Shown here one piece after another: positions 35,384 through 48,250 of a DNA stretch of 64,000 nt (the stretch's first letter is position 1; each line of letters opens with the position of its first letter). Position numbers and translations under genes: made by a program. The stretch comes from Pseudisothecium myosuroides (lineage: Eukaryota; Streptophyta; Bryopsida; Hypnales; Lembophyllaceae). The stretch covers positions 31,204,224 through 31,268,223 of the forward strand of contig OX637287.1 in NCBI GenBank assembly GCA_951799445.1, read 5' to 3'. The notes under the pieces were generated by a model. The model saw only the letters and a list, made by a program, of their open reading frames with translations. It was not told the DNA's origin and did not search any database.

Positions 35384-38300
35384 TCAAGAGTTTTCAAAAA
35401 TTTCTTTCACGGAGTAGAACGTGCCCACACCCCCAGCCAAGAAGCCAAGGCAAATGATCAATAGAATCCAAAACACCTCTGGTCTTGACAGCCTCCCTCT
35501 GTGTATTCTTAAATAACAGATGCAAGGTACATGAACGGACACAGCCACACTAAGGAACGAGCCAATGAATGCCATGAGCAGGCCAAAGAAGGGCAGGGCC
35601 AGGGCCACAGCTACGGTGCTAGCAACCAGACCAGTTCTCAGAATGGTACCTCCCAACACTATCCCCTTCCTGGAGCTGGTCCATTGCTGCGGCAAAAACT
35701 CCTCCAATGCCACTGCCAAAGGCATCAGGGTGAGCGCATACTTGGCAAAAGGGCTGATCAGGGTGATCCAGACTGCAAACGTCGAAGCTGGAAATTCTGT
35801 CGGAAGATTCAGAGTGATTTGAGATTGCAGCTCGCCGCCAAACATCATGTAGCCCATCACGGCTATCCCTCCATACAAGAAGGTGCACAGAACGAAACAG
35901 ATGATCAATACCTGCACCAAAGAAACATTTCACATGAGGTTCATAATAGCGTAGCAATCCCAACTCCTGAGAAAGTCACTTACATAACCTACATGGGAAC
36001 AATATTCCTCGACACATGACGGTGCAGAAGGAAACAAATTATCAAAACCCACAGCATCGAAACACGTCACATGAGGTTCATAATGACGTAGTGACCAGCT
36101 AGTATCAACAAGCGGCGATGCTGTGAGAAGCTCTGTCCCTCACATTTCAAGAAGCAACCTACCTGTAACTCCCTGACATTCATCAAAAACATACCTTCTG
36201 TCAATGCAAGGCCTCTTCTACTTCTTTGGCACATTGCCTTACGTTGTAAGTAGTAACCTACGCAAACTTCCTCTCATTCACCAAAAAAGTAGCTTTTGAT
36301 ATTGCAAGTCACGCAATTCCTCGCCTTCGGACTAGAGCTAATCATTTTTAATATGTAAGGTAGTGAACCCTTTTTCACAGTGAGGAGACTTTTTGTTGCA
36401 GGAAAGGTATAGAATCGACATGTACCTTTTGTGGTCAGAATGTACCCCTTGGATACGTTATAAAACAAAAATCCTGACCATCATAATTGTAATTCAACTG
36501 CTAACAAGGTCATTAAGTCATTTTAATAATAGGGATTATATTGCTTGAACTGGTGCTGTTGCCTAATCGTCGCACAAGCGAGAATGAAAGAGTGGGGGGA
36601 ATTGTTGCATCACTTACAGATGAAAATTGTGTGCGGTCTCGCATGGAACTATAGATACTTGGAAAAACCGAGTGACCACAGTAGCAGAAAGAGTAGAGGC
36701 CAATAGCCACAGGCAGCCCATCCAAATGCAGCGAGGAGCCCCGGTGATGAAACCCCACGCCGTCTACCACACCAACCCAGCCCACTGCCAACACTATCAA
36801 CAGGGACGCAAAGACTCCCCCAGCGGAGACATATGACAAGAAGCGGAGCTCTCGGAGCCAGACCGTGGGTAACACACACAGGGCAGCACACACTGTAAAC
36901 AATTGCTCGGGTTCCAAGATGCCGAAGCTGGCATTCGGAAAGAGACGGGCCAGATTGTCGCCTTCCAGGATCAGAAACTCGATAGGCACAGCGTACAGCT
37001 CCAAGTACAACATGATGGAGATGATCCACCGCCCCCACTTGCCGAAGGCAGCCTCTCCAATGTCAGGGAAGCTGGTGATGAAAGGATTGGAGTCCAAGCA
37101 CCGACGGAGAAGAATGCCAGTGTAGCACATCACGGTGGCAAACAGGAGGAGGAAGCCGAGGCCGAGCCAGCCCCCCTTGGCGACTGCATAAGGAGTGGAC
37201 AAAATCCCCACACCTGCACATACCACCAGTGGAAATTAAAACTAAAATTCCAAGTACAGCAACATCCCAAGATTGAGCTATAAGCCAGCTGCACTGAGGT
37301 ATGTTCGCACTTGGTGTGAAGAGTAGTGTTAGTGAGCCTCTAAAGAAAACATTCTGGTACGTACAACACTAACATACCTCTAGGCTTCTGAAGCTCTAGC
37401 ACAATCAGTTCAATACTTTCTTCTAAGAGAGAGGACACTAAAACCATTAAAGAACTGATCCCGTCTGACCTTCTTACCAACAGCAACTCACCTATTCATA
37501 CACTTGGTTGGACTTATTATTAGTGGTGTAAGCATGACTTATTATCGTGCAAGCATGATCTTCGAATGGAAATGGGGTTGTCCACTGTCGCTTAAAGAGA
37601 TCTATACGTCCCACTTCGAAATTGCACAGGAAATTCATAGATAGTGATAAAAATTTCATCTCAACGAATTTGGCTTACAGCGATCTCTCCAAAGCTTTAT
37701 ACTGATGTCCGAGAAATCGCACACCTAAACATTGGTCAAACTGCTTAAAGTGACGCAAATAGTGCCCTCTAACTAAATGCATACTTCATAGGGCCCAAAC
37801 CAACCATTTGACTCCAACAGACCAAGTTTAATGTCCCTGACGAAAAGCAGGAAAAGGGGTACATTAGATGCTCCATTGACCATACAGGTGAAATTTGATT
37901 TGTGGTGAGTGTGCAAACACTTAACCTATTGACATTTAAATTTTTGCAATTGATTTCTAGCTTAATATATGTTAAATGTGCAGAAGTTTAGATGGTGCAC
38001 GTTTCTAGATTGTTGTAGGGAAAGGCTCCACGTTCACCTTTATGGTGACTGGAACCTCTCCCTTGCTGTATGGTGAATGGAGACTTTACATTACCTGCAA
38101 GGATGTTCATTCCGTTAAATAAAGCGTGAAGGAAAGAGCTTCCGTGCACATGCTCCTCCTTGTCGTCAGGGAGCTCGCATTCCTTCGTTTGCACTCTGCT
38201 GTCTGCATCCTGGTCTTCACTATCCCCATGAGCCTTTTCTAAATCCAGACGTCCGGAGTCTTGAAGCAGTGGCGCCCTCAAATCTGCTTCTGCCTTTTCC

Positions 38301-38566
38301 ACCGCAGCAGCGAACTGCTCACTCAAGCTCGGTTCCAGTCCTTTGGTGATGCTCTCGGTCCGCATGGACCGGCTCCGTATAGACAAGGAACGAGAGTAGA
38401 CTTCCATGGTGCGTCCATAACTCTGTGGCCAGTGAGGTGAAGCATTGAAGGACGAGGAGGAGCAAGGGGAGACGATACGAGTGGGAGTGCTGATGGCACG
38501 GGGTGCTGATTGCTGGTGGATGACTCCATCCTTGTCTACAAACTCGGACTTGAATTCTTGTCCCAT
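35384..38566 (-). CDS. AVT1: AVT1-type vacuolar amino acid transporter
   Basis: Three exons, 38566-38095, 37213-36618 and 35911-35384, join in frame to 531 residues. Introns are GT..AG; the first is about 0.9 kb and the second about 0.7 kb. It belongs to the AAAP family (amino acid/auxin permease), AVT1 group, which moves neutral amino acids across the vacuolar membrane using the proton gradient. Residues 1 to about 140 form a hydrophilic Ser/Glu-rich cytosolic tail. The transporter domain starts at FNGMNILAGVGILSTPYA (about 149-166), the conserved AVT1 first-helix motif. About ten more hydrophobic segments follow, including one at GGIAVMGYMMFG soon after exon 3 begins. Length and order fit AVT1A-D of Arabidopsis; the exact subtype and substrate cannot be told. 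It is intact. The opposite-strand ORFs here are shadows. Confidence 0.95.
35923..36095. repeat. Short direct repeat in AVT1 intron 2
   Basis: CACATGAGGTTCATAAT occurs at about 35931 and again at about 36067, each followed by a GCGTAG or GACGTAG. The spacing is about 136 bp. It may be a small tandem duplication. Confidence 0.7.
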
Positions 38567-40153
38567 GGCTGAAATTGAAGAGTGAAATTGAAGAAATTAC
38601 AGAATTAAAGACGAAGGAGAAGAAGAAGAAAATGGTGAGATGGTGCTAGAATGCTATCACCCTAAAGGACCGGGCACTTCAATCATGGCTAGAACCTTCA
38701 TTGGTCTCTCCTTGTCATGAATTTGTGAGTCTCCTGCTTGTATACCCCCGAGAGACTGAAATTAGGGCTTCCACTGCCTGCGCCACCAAATACACACATT
38801 CTTAGTAGATGCTCTCACTGCTGCTCTTCTGAATACCTCATCGCGTGTATCTGCAGTGACCTAATTGAACAACCAAATGAATATGAAAGCACCATTTTCA
38901 AATGAAACATGCAAGCCATCAATATCACTGTGCAGGGAGCTAAACCCCACAGCCCATAATGCAGCCTTGTAACTGTTCCTACATAACGCATGCACATAGA
39001 CCTATTTCCTCGCAAGAATCTGGATTCACAACAACGATTATGGGCCTTCACAACTTCTGGGAATAAAATTCACAGCCCAGTTTCAGTTGCCAATTCAGGG
39101 TTTCCACCTTCTAAACCCTGAATTACAGCTTCCGCTCTCGCACCACCAAATACGCACCACTAGATGCTCTTACACTTCGCATGTATGCTCAGCAGCCTAT
39201 TTGGTGAACCCAAGAATGCAAACAATCTCCTTACAGAAGCTAAAACCCAACGAGCCTCGACACTATTTCCTACAAAATACATGCGCATAGATCTATAATT
39301 TCCTCAGCAAGTGCGCTACGAGAATCCGGATTCACAAGAACGATCTCTAAGCCTTCTCGAAAAAAATACGAATCGTGATTTACATATCTTTATCTACCAG
39401 TGTGTGAGGGGTTCTTTTTTCCTTTTACTTCCGTAATACTTCTATTCCTGCCCCTATCCTTTGCACAGAACATGTCACTATCCATATCCGTTGGACACAA
39501 AAGGATACAAGAATCGGCTAATGAAGTCGTGCACGAATACTTTATTCTCAATCTTTGCAGTAAAGATTAGAGCACCAAGCACGATGGCGGGGTAGATTCA
39601 AATTCTCTCCGTCTCCAGGAAAAACATGAAACGACCCCGGTATATAATGCTAAGTCAGTTACCACGCTGCGAACCCTACAAATTCCTTCCCAACATATGC
39701 TACAAGCAACATAGCCCAGGCAATTTCTCTTCTCAAACAGACTCCACTCCACCAGACGCAGAATGACAAATACCAAATTTCCGGGGCAAATTCCCTTCAC
39801 AACAAAGACATGCTCCCAGATATTCTACACAATGTCCATCCACGCGCCTCCAAATAGGAAAATAATTATTCTGAAAAAATTAAATTTCGGCCTGATCTCT
39901 TCTTTCCCTCACAACCACCATGCATGGACAAAAACAAAAACCCATGAGCAAAATTGAAGCCGAATCAAACGCACCTGGCCAGCAATTACAACAACATGCG
40001 CCACACGATCCACAGCGACGAATTCATGCACAAGTTCATGAACTCCACATCAATTAATCACCAAAAAAAACACCCGGCTACCAAATCGTGGATACGAAAC
40101 TACAAGTAAGAGATAACATGAGAGCCACGGAACGCAGCTGAAGCTTATGTTAC
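38567..40153 (-). promoter_or_regulatory. Upstream region / possible leader intron of AVT1
   Basis: This is less AT-rich than the repeat regions. It contains a diverged direct duplication (about 38755-39050 and 39115-39360). If the exon ending at 40154 belongs to AVT1, most of this interval is a leader intron; otherwise it is the AVT1 promoter. I find no convincing second coding exon. Confidence 0.4.
38755..39360. repeat. Diverged direct duplication, about 300 bp units
   Basis: Shared blocks in the same order are ACCAAATAC(A/G)CAC, TAGATGCTCT, ATGC(A/G)CATAGA and GA(A/C)AATC(T/C)GGATTCACAA. The copies are clearly related but diverged. Confidence 0.7.
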
Positions 40154-40310
40154 CTGGGAGTCCCAGTGCTAGTTCGGAGATGGCAGAAGCTGGCTGGCCT
40201 TGGGTGGTCCGCCTTGCAGTGTTCGCCGTTTCAAACTTGGAGCACTTGTACCTTCGCAGTTCTTTTTTGGGGCAAGCACATGGGGATTGTAAGTTAAGCT
40301 TAGCCGCCAT
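40154..40310 (-). other. Candidate first exon with MAA.. reading frame
   Basis: On the minus strand an ATG at 40310 (followed by GCGGCT, a good plant start context) opens 52 codons up to a consensus donor (CCCAG before GTAACA at 40153). The peptide starts MAAKLNLQS and is rich in Lys, Arg, Ser and Thr, without acidic residues at first, like a plastid transit peptide. It may be exon 1 of a small gene whose later exons I could not find, or a leader exon of AVT1 with an upstream ORF. Confidence 0.35.
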
Positions 40311-41976
40311 GAAAAAGTCATGAGAGCATCTGAGCATTTGGATGGCCAGGTTTCAACATTCTTTTGTGAATTTTTTAATTTTTTAAAAAATTTAAATTTT
40401 GGGGGGGTCATTTGGTCACATGTGTCATGCTGTCAGTGAGAGATGCCAGTTTTTTGTGGTCCTTTGGACGTTTATGAATTTTTTAATGTTGCCCATGTTG
40501 GGCTGGCAATTGTCATGAGATGCTTTCATGACTCACTCACGTCCGTCCATCCAGGGCACTCTAAGAACTTGTAAGAGGTCGCCTTAGTATAGGGCAATGC
40601 CCAAGGAAGAGGAGGGGGTTTTACAAAAAAAAAAAAGGGTTATGAGGAGGGCGGAGCATGACGAGGAGGTGTTTTTTTCTTGTGAAATCTCCGATGATGA
40701 GCGGCACTGCATGGTATAAATCGCGGGGGAAAATGAATATAATGTGATTGGATGAAAAATGTGTAATGCCCGATTACAAGGGCAAAATCGCAAAACTGAG
40801 TAAGAAACCCTAATTACGGCGCAAGATTTGCCCGCAAAATAAATGCGTCATTTCCAACCAATGGATTATGTTTGTGTCAATGCAAAATAGCAAAATTATA
40901 TTGATTTTGTAAGTAGTGAAGAAAATATTCCATTTCAAATGCTATGGATTTTGGTAGATCAAATTGTCATATCTCCCCTTGAGATATAAATGTATTGGCT
41001 TAGGTAATCTTTTTTCCCCTGTAGTAAAGTAAATTATGTAACCCAATTGAAAGAATATAAATAAATTTTGTATAACATAAATTTTAATGTTGTATTTAAT
41101 TGCCACATGAATGATGTGGCCCAACCTCCAAAGAATTACATTGGGCCAAATGGGCGGATTGGATTGTCATTGGCCAAAGGTCATAGATCACCCTCTGTGA
41201 CCTTATTCATCTAAAACTTTGTCATATATTCTTCGTAATACTAATTGTAATAATGGTTCAAAAACCATCGTGAATGAAGAGGCATGACATTAAATCCGTT
41301 CCATGAAGTAGGACCAACAGGGTAAAAGTGAAAAAAAAGGCCCCTATTTTGTGCCGTGTCTAAAATATGTTGTAGATCCTTCCTAGCTAATTTGGGATTT
41401 GGGAATGCAATTATGAATTCAGAATTTGCAAAAAAAATTATATGCGAAAAATACAAAATCCTCCATTTTTCCTCGGGGTAATTCTATCATGTTGGTCTCA
41501 CTTTGTTGGTCGAGTTTAACGTCCTCCAATGAAGAGTCTATTGGGGGTAGTACAACTAGCTACATTTCAAGAATACAAAAAGGAAGTCTACCTTTGATGC
41601 TTCTTTTTGGAGGTAGACTCTATTTATAAACTCTTCAACTTAATGACTTCACACAAAAAACACTTGTTCTTTTTTTAACTTTAGCCATACCCTCAAAGTG
41701 TGTGCTTGATATGCTAGAAAATAATTTGTAGATTTTGCTAATGAATAATATATAAACAATGGTATTTACCATCTTTTTAATTCATGAACTATAGCATGTG
41801 CCACCTTTTGAAGCGTAAATTATGGCATTAGTAATAAAATGAAGAGCGTTGGTGACAACTTATACCCTTTACACCAGGATGCTTGCAATTTAAATATGGT
41901 TTGGCATGTTTCATTAAAAATTTGCCAATGTTTGGAGTTAAAGTGCAATGGTGGCCATTCGAGTGGCAATGTTCAA
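40311..41976. other. Intergenic DNA, nothing recognised
   Basis: The sequence passes from moderate GC to AT-rich after about 40900. The ORFs at 41426-41629 and 41839-42111 have no recognisable domain; the second runs into the TTAA element at 41981. Confidence 0.4.
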
Positions 41977-41980
41977 TTAA

Positions 41981-42554
41981 ATCCTTTGAAGACCCTATGT
42001 TCAAATTTCAAACAACCAATGAACACAAACATATCTCAAGCATACAAAATCTTGACTTTTCATCCATCTAAATGTTTGTGGATTCTTGTATTGTATCTTT
42101 TACATTTATGAGGTATAGATTTTCAAAAAAAATCTTTACAAATGTACTCTAGTTAGTCTTATAAAGTTGTAGGTATGTTTGATTTCAAAAGTAATTTTCC
42201 TAGTTCAAAACATGACCCGTCAAAAATGATTTGAATAAATTAATAGAACAAAAATTGCCATAAATCACCATAAATAGAACTTAACATTTTGATCACTAAA
42301 TTTTTTTTTTAATGAAACTACACATTGATATTAAATCTAGAATCAATTTTTAAAGGAATTTTCAATTTAGATTTCAAATTTAATTGAAAGTTATTTGTAG
42401 ATAAAGTAGTAAATCTAAGCCATATGGATATGATCTATCAATCAATTTTACAACTTTTTGTTTAAAATCATCATCAAAATTATTATTCTAAATTGCATTA
42501 TATTGTATTTCTTACAATTTTGGAAATCTCAACTATTCCTTGGTCCTTAGTGGA
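41981..42554. mobile_element. TTAA-flanked MITE, short subfamily (copy 1)
   Basis: TTAA lies at 41977-41980 and 42555-42558. The left end is ATCCTTTGAAGACCC. The right end, read inwards, is TCCACTAAGGACCAAGG. Its 574-bp interior matches 48511-49076 in the same orientation (CAACCAATGAACAC vs CAACAAATGAACGG, then CATCCAT) and differs from the long subfamily. It is decayed at the ends. Confidence 0.65.
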
Positions 42555-42558
42555 TTAA

Positions 42559-44088
42559 CTAAAATAACTACACCTAAAATCATATTTATAAAAATTTGGA
42601 TATGATATTTATTCTATAATTTATTAAACCTTGTTAGTATTTAAAAAAAGATTTTAGATTCTAATGTAGTATATTTTACAACCACCATATATGAATGAAC
42701 TATGAAATTTTATAATCAATGTATTTTTTTAATCCTAAAATTTAGGAAAAAAATATCACAATAACTTTCTATTAGCTAGTCATTTTAAGAAATTATTACA
42801 GTTGTGGTAGTATTTGATTTTCTTAAATCACTTAGGTAGCTAATTCAATATTTTTATTTGGCCATATTGAAATCATCGTAACAAGCAACCAAAATACAAT
42901 GTAGGAAGAATGAACTTGCAATTTTTCAAATGGTCATTACAAAAATTAAATAAGAATTAGGATCAAACTTCAAAATTTTGAAAATTTGAAACTATTTTCT
43001 ATAATATTGAGTGATTACACACTCAATTTAATTAAATTCTGTAGACAACAGTAAAGGTCAAAATTGAAATTATTTCTATTTAAAATCTATAATTGAGTCA
43101 AAATTAGAATGAAATAATTTTTTAAATGAAGTAATGCGGGGTTTTCTAAATGATAATCATTTTTATAAGTTTGTCACATATAAATGACCATCCTTGAAGT
43201 CCAATGAGGTTTGGAAAAAACTCTATAATGAGCTTAATGTTAAGAAAAAATATTTAGAGAAAATATTTATAAATGGAAATATTAGATCAAACGTAAAGAA
43301 TTTACATATTCTTAGGCATTTGCAATTAACACTTGTACCAAATGTTATCCATTAGATGTTGAGTTTCAAAGAAATTTTCCAATTTTACTTTGGAAACAAT
43401 AATCAAATATAGCTTAAATGAACTTTAAAAGACAGTATGGCAAATAAAGTCTTACATAAACTAAATGATCATTCTCAATAAATTGACTTAGAAGAGTATT
43501 AATATTGATTCTTGTTAAATATATCTCACTAGCAATTTTAGAGGTCATGAGGTCTATAAAATATTCAATCTCAAGAATTTGGAATGTAAATTTAAAAAAG
43601 ATGTTTTGTGAAGAAGGTGCATTGTTAAATTTAACCAAAAGAATTCAAATTTACAACAATTTTTTCCTTTAGGACTTGTGCAAGATTTCTTTGTTCTACA
43701 TGTATTTTTTAGCAATTGAAAACTCAAATTTTTACAATGAATTTTTCAGTGTTCAACCATCTACATAAAGTTGTCAATAATGAATAGCTAATTTTTTCAA
43801 AACAAAATTCATATTTCATTTTTTAAAATGTAAACACAAAAGTATTTTAGCCAATGGAAAATGCAAAAGAAATCAACCACATAACAATTGCAAACTATGT
43901 TGAACCAATTTCCATCATGCACCTTGCTCAATTAGCACTAGTTTTATACTAGAATGTTTATTTTTTCACAAGAATATGACCTTGAAAATCTACCCCATTT
44001 TCCCACATCTAATTGATAACCTTTATAAAGATTCAAGAAAACTCTTTTTTCATAATTTTGTAAAGTTTGCAAGTGAAAAATGCATCTT
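42559..44088. other. Very AT-rich DNA, nothing recognised
   Basis: No coding sequence and no clear repeat relationship is seen. Confidence 0.4.
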
Positions 44089-44092
44089 TTAA

Positions 44093-44840
44093 CCTTTGAA
44101 GGACCATTATCCCCTCAGGAGACAAAAAGATTTTTGGAAAGGTTCCGATGACCTTAATTTTTGGTGAAACTTTTTGAAACTTTTTCATAATATAAAAAAA
44201 TTGATTAGCTTTGTGGAAATATAAATTTTATTTCAATTGGTGCCTGGGAGCAATAGTTATACCACAAAAAGCGTAGAACTAACTTAGTAGGCAACACCAA
44301 AAAAATTGCAAAAAAACAAAATAAAATATTAAATGTTTTAAAAAAAAATACTATATTGTTATCTACATGTGAAGCTTTGATTCATTCTGTTTGGATTGAT
44401 AATGAGAAAGTTGAAAACATTCTTGTTTTTTAGGCAATTTAAACAACTTATAGGATTCATTTCTCAATGCAATTTTCACAGTTAAAAAAAATTGTTTGAC
44501 AAGGTTAAATTTACTTGTTTAAACAATCTCACCATTGGGATTATTATATTTCATTTCCATTGTAAAGCTATTAACAATTTAGATATTCTTTCAATCTTAG
44601 ACTAACTTTTTCCTAACAATTTTTTAAAGGATGAAAATCAAGTGTATTTTTTTCCCTTAGAATTTCAACTCAATTCTTCAATACAATTTTTTTTATTCAA
44701 GTTCTGTAGTTCAAATTTTTTCCACAAATGGCGGTCATAGTCATCTGAAATTGCAAGCCAACGTTCAAAAGTTTGTTTTCCAACTTTAAATGCTAATATC
44801 TTCCAATCTATACAATTCAACTTCATAGAATTTTTACTAC
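44093..44840. mobile_element. TTAA-flanked MITE, long subfamily, inverted partial copy
   Basis: TTAA at 44089-44092 is followed by CCTTTGAAGGACCATTATC, and the interior follows the 19807-21227 copy (TTGGGATTA.., AACTCAATTCT.., TTTAAATGC(T/A)AATATCTT). The right TIR is not found, so the end is approximate. Confidence 0.6.
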
Positions 44841-44999
44841 ACATTGAAGCTATATTCAAGTCTAATTTAAATTTGTAGCAACCTTTTGAATACTCTTCAT
44901 TTATAAAATATTTCAATTCAATTGTATGCTTTCATCTTAGTGGATAATTGACTTCTATTTTCAAAATGGTTTCTAAAAATTCTTTCAAAGTACTAAAAT

Positions 45000-46590
45000 T
45001 TGTCTAAAAACATCTGAAATTTCACTAAATGTCTTCAAATTCAAAGTCTCCAATTAAAGATCATCATTGGTAGCAAAGAGAGAAGTAGAACCTTGGTTTT
45101 TTGTATTATTTGCAGTTATTTTCTTGCCATTTTGTTTGTACATGTTTCTTTATTGTTAAAATATAGAAGACCTATGTTTTTCTTTACACTATTAGTGATA
45201 ACTATATTCAAAATTTCAAAATTTCAAAAAAAAATGTAGAATTTTATATTGTTAATATATTAATATTCAAATCTTTATCTATATATTTTTAAATTTATAT
45301 TTGAGTGAATACTTTAAATTTAAAAAATACTAAAACTATAGTATTTTAAATTTATAATTGTACAATACAATAAACTTAGATATATAAATTCATAGTATTG
45401 CAAAAGAGTAAGATATAATTTGATAGAGCACACTTCAAATGGGTACAACCTATTGAATTTAAGATGAGTGAACTAAGTTGAAAGGTCTAGAAGCCTAATG
45501 CATGGTAGATGAATACACATAAAAGGAATAGACTTTAAACAACTACCATTGTAATCAATCCTATATCACAGCAATAGACTCCAAATGAAGTGTAGATGTA
45601 AAGATAGGTGCAAAAATATACTTTGGCCACATATCCAAACTTAAAATAGACAAAATGATAGACAAACGTAATATTAATACAATTGTGCTTTCAAATTTTA
45701 CAAATTTGAAAACTTAGGTTTGAATTTTCATTGCTTTTAGTTGTACAACTTAGCCACCAACAAAACTTACATACAATAATGCGAAATTTAGAAGACATAA
45801 ACCAAAAATTTCATAAACTAAGCTTCAATCTAAATATCTTCACTGAATTAAAAAAATTTGAAGTTTTGAAGCCTTGATTTTTATATTTTTTGTATCATAG
45901 TCTTTATAAGGTCTCAAATATAAAAGATAGACAACATATTTAGTTTTGAGTTTTTGATGGTTAGAATTTTAAAATCTTAAATATCAAATCCTAGTGGATT
46001 TGAAAGTTATAAATTAGAATCTTACACTCCCTCTATCTCAAAATAAAACCAGTTTTTTTTTTGTAAAATACAAAAGAAACACTGGTTTATTTTTAGACAG
46101 AGGGAGTACATATTAATTTTGAAAATTAAAAATTTATTGTTGGAACTTTGAAAAATTTAAAGTTTGTTATTTGAAAGCTTATAAAGTTTAAAAATAGCTA
46201 ATTTGATTTGATTTGAAAATTTGAAAATTCAATTTATACTTTTATTTTTATTTTTTTGGAATCTATATACTATTGAATATTCTTAAATAATAAATTCATT
46301 CTAGTATTGACCTCAACGTCAGAGTTATTAATGCTTTTAGGTCTATATAGTCCATTTGTCAACTTTAGACATATATGGGGTTCTTTTGAGTTGAAAGGTG
46401 CACAACATTTTTTAAAGCAACCAAGAAAACAACATTGGTGAAGTTGCTACTTTTGAAGCTCTATAATTTGAAGGTAGACAATGATTTTAATTTTTCTCTC
46501 ATTTGATCTACAATGCATTAGGATGCTAGCCATGTGAAATATGTAAGCTAGGCACTTAATTTAGATCTTCCTACTTTGTAGTAATTTTAA
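45000..46590. repeat. Repeat block B, inverted copy
   Basis: This is collinear and inverted with about 23770-25250. It contains the unoccupied target CATTTTTTAAAGCAACC at about 46408-46424, which is occupied by a TTAA element in the third copy (62792-63720). A small Stowaway-like element lies at 46027-46106. Confidence 0.7.
46027..46106. mobile_element. Stowaway-like MITE
   Basis: CTCCCTCTATCTCAAAATAA and its inverted partner TTATTTTTAGACAGAGGGAG bound 80 bp, close to the Stowaway consensus CTCCCTCCGTCCCAAAATA. TA follows on the right; the left neighbour is CA, so the duplication is degraded. Confidence 0.75.
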
Positions 46591-46616
46591 TTTTATAAAA
46601 TGTTATATAATAATAT

Positions 46617-47175
46617 ATTGTTGTATGAAATGGCCCGTTGGTAGTACATTACCATTGTATGAAATGGCACATTTGTAGTACATTACTGTTGTATGAAATA
46701 GCTCGTTGATATCACATTAACGTTGTATGAAATGGCCCGTTGGTATTACATTACCGTTGTATGAATTAGCCCGTTGGTAGTACATTGCCATTGTTTGAAT
46801 TGGCCCATTGGTAGTACATTGTTGTTGTATGAAATGGCCCGTTGGTATCACATTACCATTGTATAAATTGGCCCGTTGGTAGAACATTGTTGTTGTATGA
46901 ATTGGCCCGTTGGTAGTACATTGCCGTTGTATGAAATGGCCCGTTGGTAGTACATTACTATTGTATGAATTGGCCCGTTGTTAGTATATTGCCGTTGTTT
47001 GAATTGGCCTGTTGGTAGTACATTGCCGTTGTTTGAATTGGCCCTTTTATAGTACATTGGTGTTATATGAAATGGCCCGTTGGTACTTGGTAGTACATTG
47101 TTGTTGTATGAAATGGCACATTAGCAATACACTACGGACTGTTGTATGAAATGGAAAATTAACTTTATATTATTG
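46617..47175. repeat. 34-bp minisatellite, about 16 units
   Basis: The unit is GTAGTACATTGCCGTTG, then TATGAAATGGCCCGTTG. Units differ by a few bases; the last two are longer and more diverged. The less regular inverted partner arrays are at 22850-23010 and 23500-23720. The ORF on the minus strand is only repeat translation. Confidence 0.92.
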
Positions 47176-48250
47176 TTGTATGAATAGACATGCTAACTTT
47201 AAATTACTATTGTATTATGAGGGTCGGACAAAAGGATGGACAAACAATCACCAAAAATCAAAATTCATGGAAAGTCATTTGTACCATGTGAAAGTAATAT
47301 CGTACAATCTAGCCACAAAGAGGGGTTGTTGCAAGAATGACTGGCTAATTTTGTTCCACTTTGGCTATTTTCGGCTAGTACTCCCAATACTATGAGCTTT
47401 TTGCATATGAATTTTTTTAAATAAAATAAAATAAGGATTATTAGTATAACACTAGAAATAGCATATCACCAAAATTTCAGACCTAAAAAAATCAAGGTAA
47501 AAAGTTATTCACAAAAACGTGTGAGCTGAAATTTTGAAGAAAATACATAGTTTGACATTTTAATTTGTACAAAATAGGAATTTTTTTTTCAAAGAAACTA
47601 AAAATTGTCCATTTGGAAAGACTTTATTTTGAAGAGATTTCACCAAAAAAATTATCTTGAAATCATCTTTAACATTCAGAATTGCGCGCGCTAGGGAGCC
47701 TTCTTTGCATGGACGTAGAGGACATAAAATATAATATTTTTTGAGGCCCTTGGTAGGAACATGACTTCCTACTATGGGAATAGACCATAGAAATTTCAGC
47801 TCCAAATCATTAAATTTGGGGACTCCATAGTACTAAAACCCCTTAAAACTCAAAACGTGACATATTAGTTTAAATGATTTTAAAATATAATATGATTTTT
47901 GAAAATTTCTGAAAAATATGAGATATGATTAAATTCAAGAGAGTCATCTCCAATAAAAATTTCAAATTCATGCGAGTCATGCTGCAACAGTTATAGCAAA
48001 AGGAAGCTTCCGCACTTGCTTTGTGACAATGTTTCAGTACCGGTCTTTCTTGCAATGACCCAGAATCACATGACTGCTTCGAAAATCATAAATACATTCA
48101 ATAAATATTATTGTTTGAAAGGGTTTTTTGGAGCAAAATATCACCAAAATTCACCCACTATTTGTATTCTTCAATTTTATTATATGAATTAGAGGACTAG
48201 AAATTGCTTTTTTTTGCCTAATTGCACTATCTACTAATTGCATTTAGCCA
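47176..48250. repeat. Repeat block A, inverted copy, interrupted
   Basis: The flanks 47176-47322 and 48062-48250 are collinear, inverted, with about 23150-23400 of block A. They are separated by a 739-bp insertion (47323-48061). Confidence 0.65.
47323..48061. mobile_element. 739-bp element with GGGTYRTTGCAAGAA ends
   Basis: The left end GGGTTGTTGCAAGAATGAC pairs with the inverted right end GGGTCATTGCAAGAAAGAC. The insertion splits block A between CACAAAG and AATCACATGACTGC, which are adjacent in the left copy near 23315. It has no transposase; the 81-residue ORF inside is not supported. The superfamily is not determined. Confidence 0.7.

Noticed and set aside
35531..36019. 162-residue plus-strand ORF opposite AVT1
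   Set aside because: It is the shadow of AVT1 exon 3; the minus-strand translation is a clear transporter.
36903..37283. 126-residue plus-strand ORF
   Set aside because: It is the shadow of AVT1 exon 2.
46617..47175. CRISPR-like array
   Set aside because: The units are contiguous 34-bp tandem repeats with no unique spacers, in a plant nuclear region.
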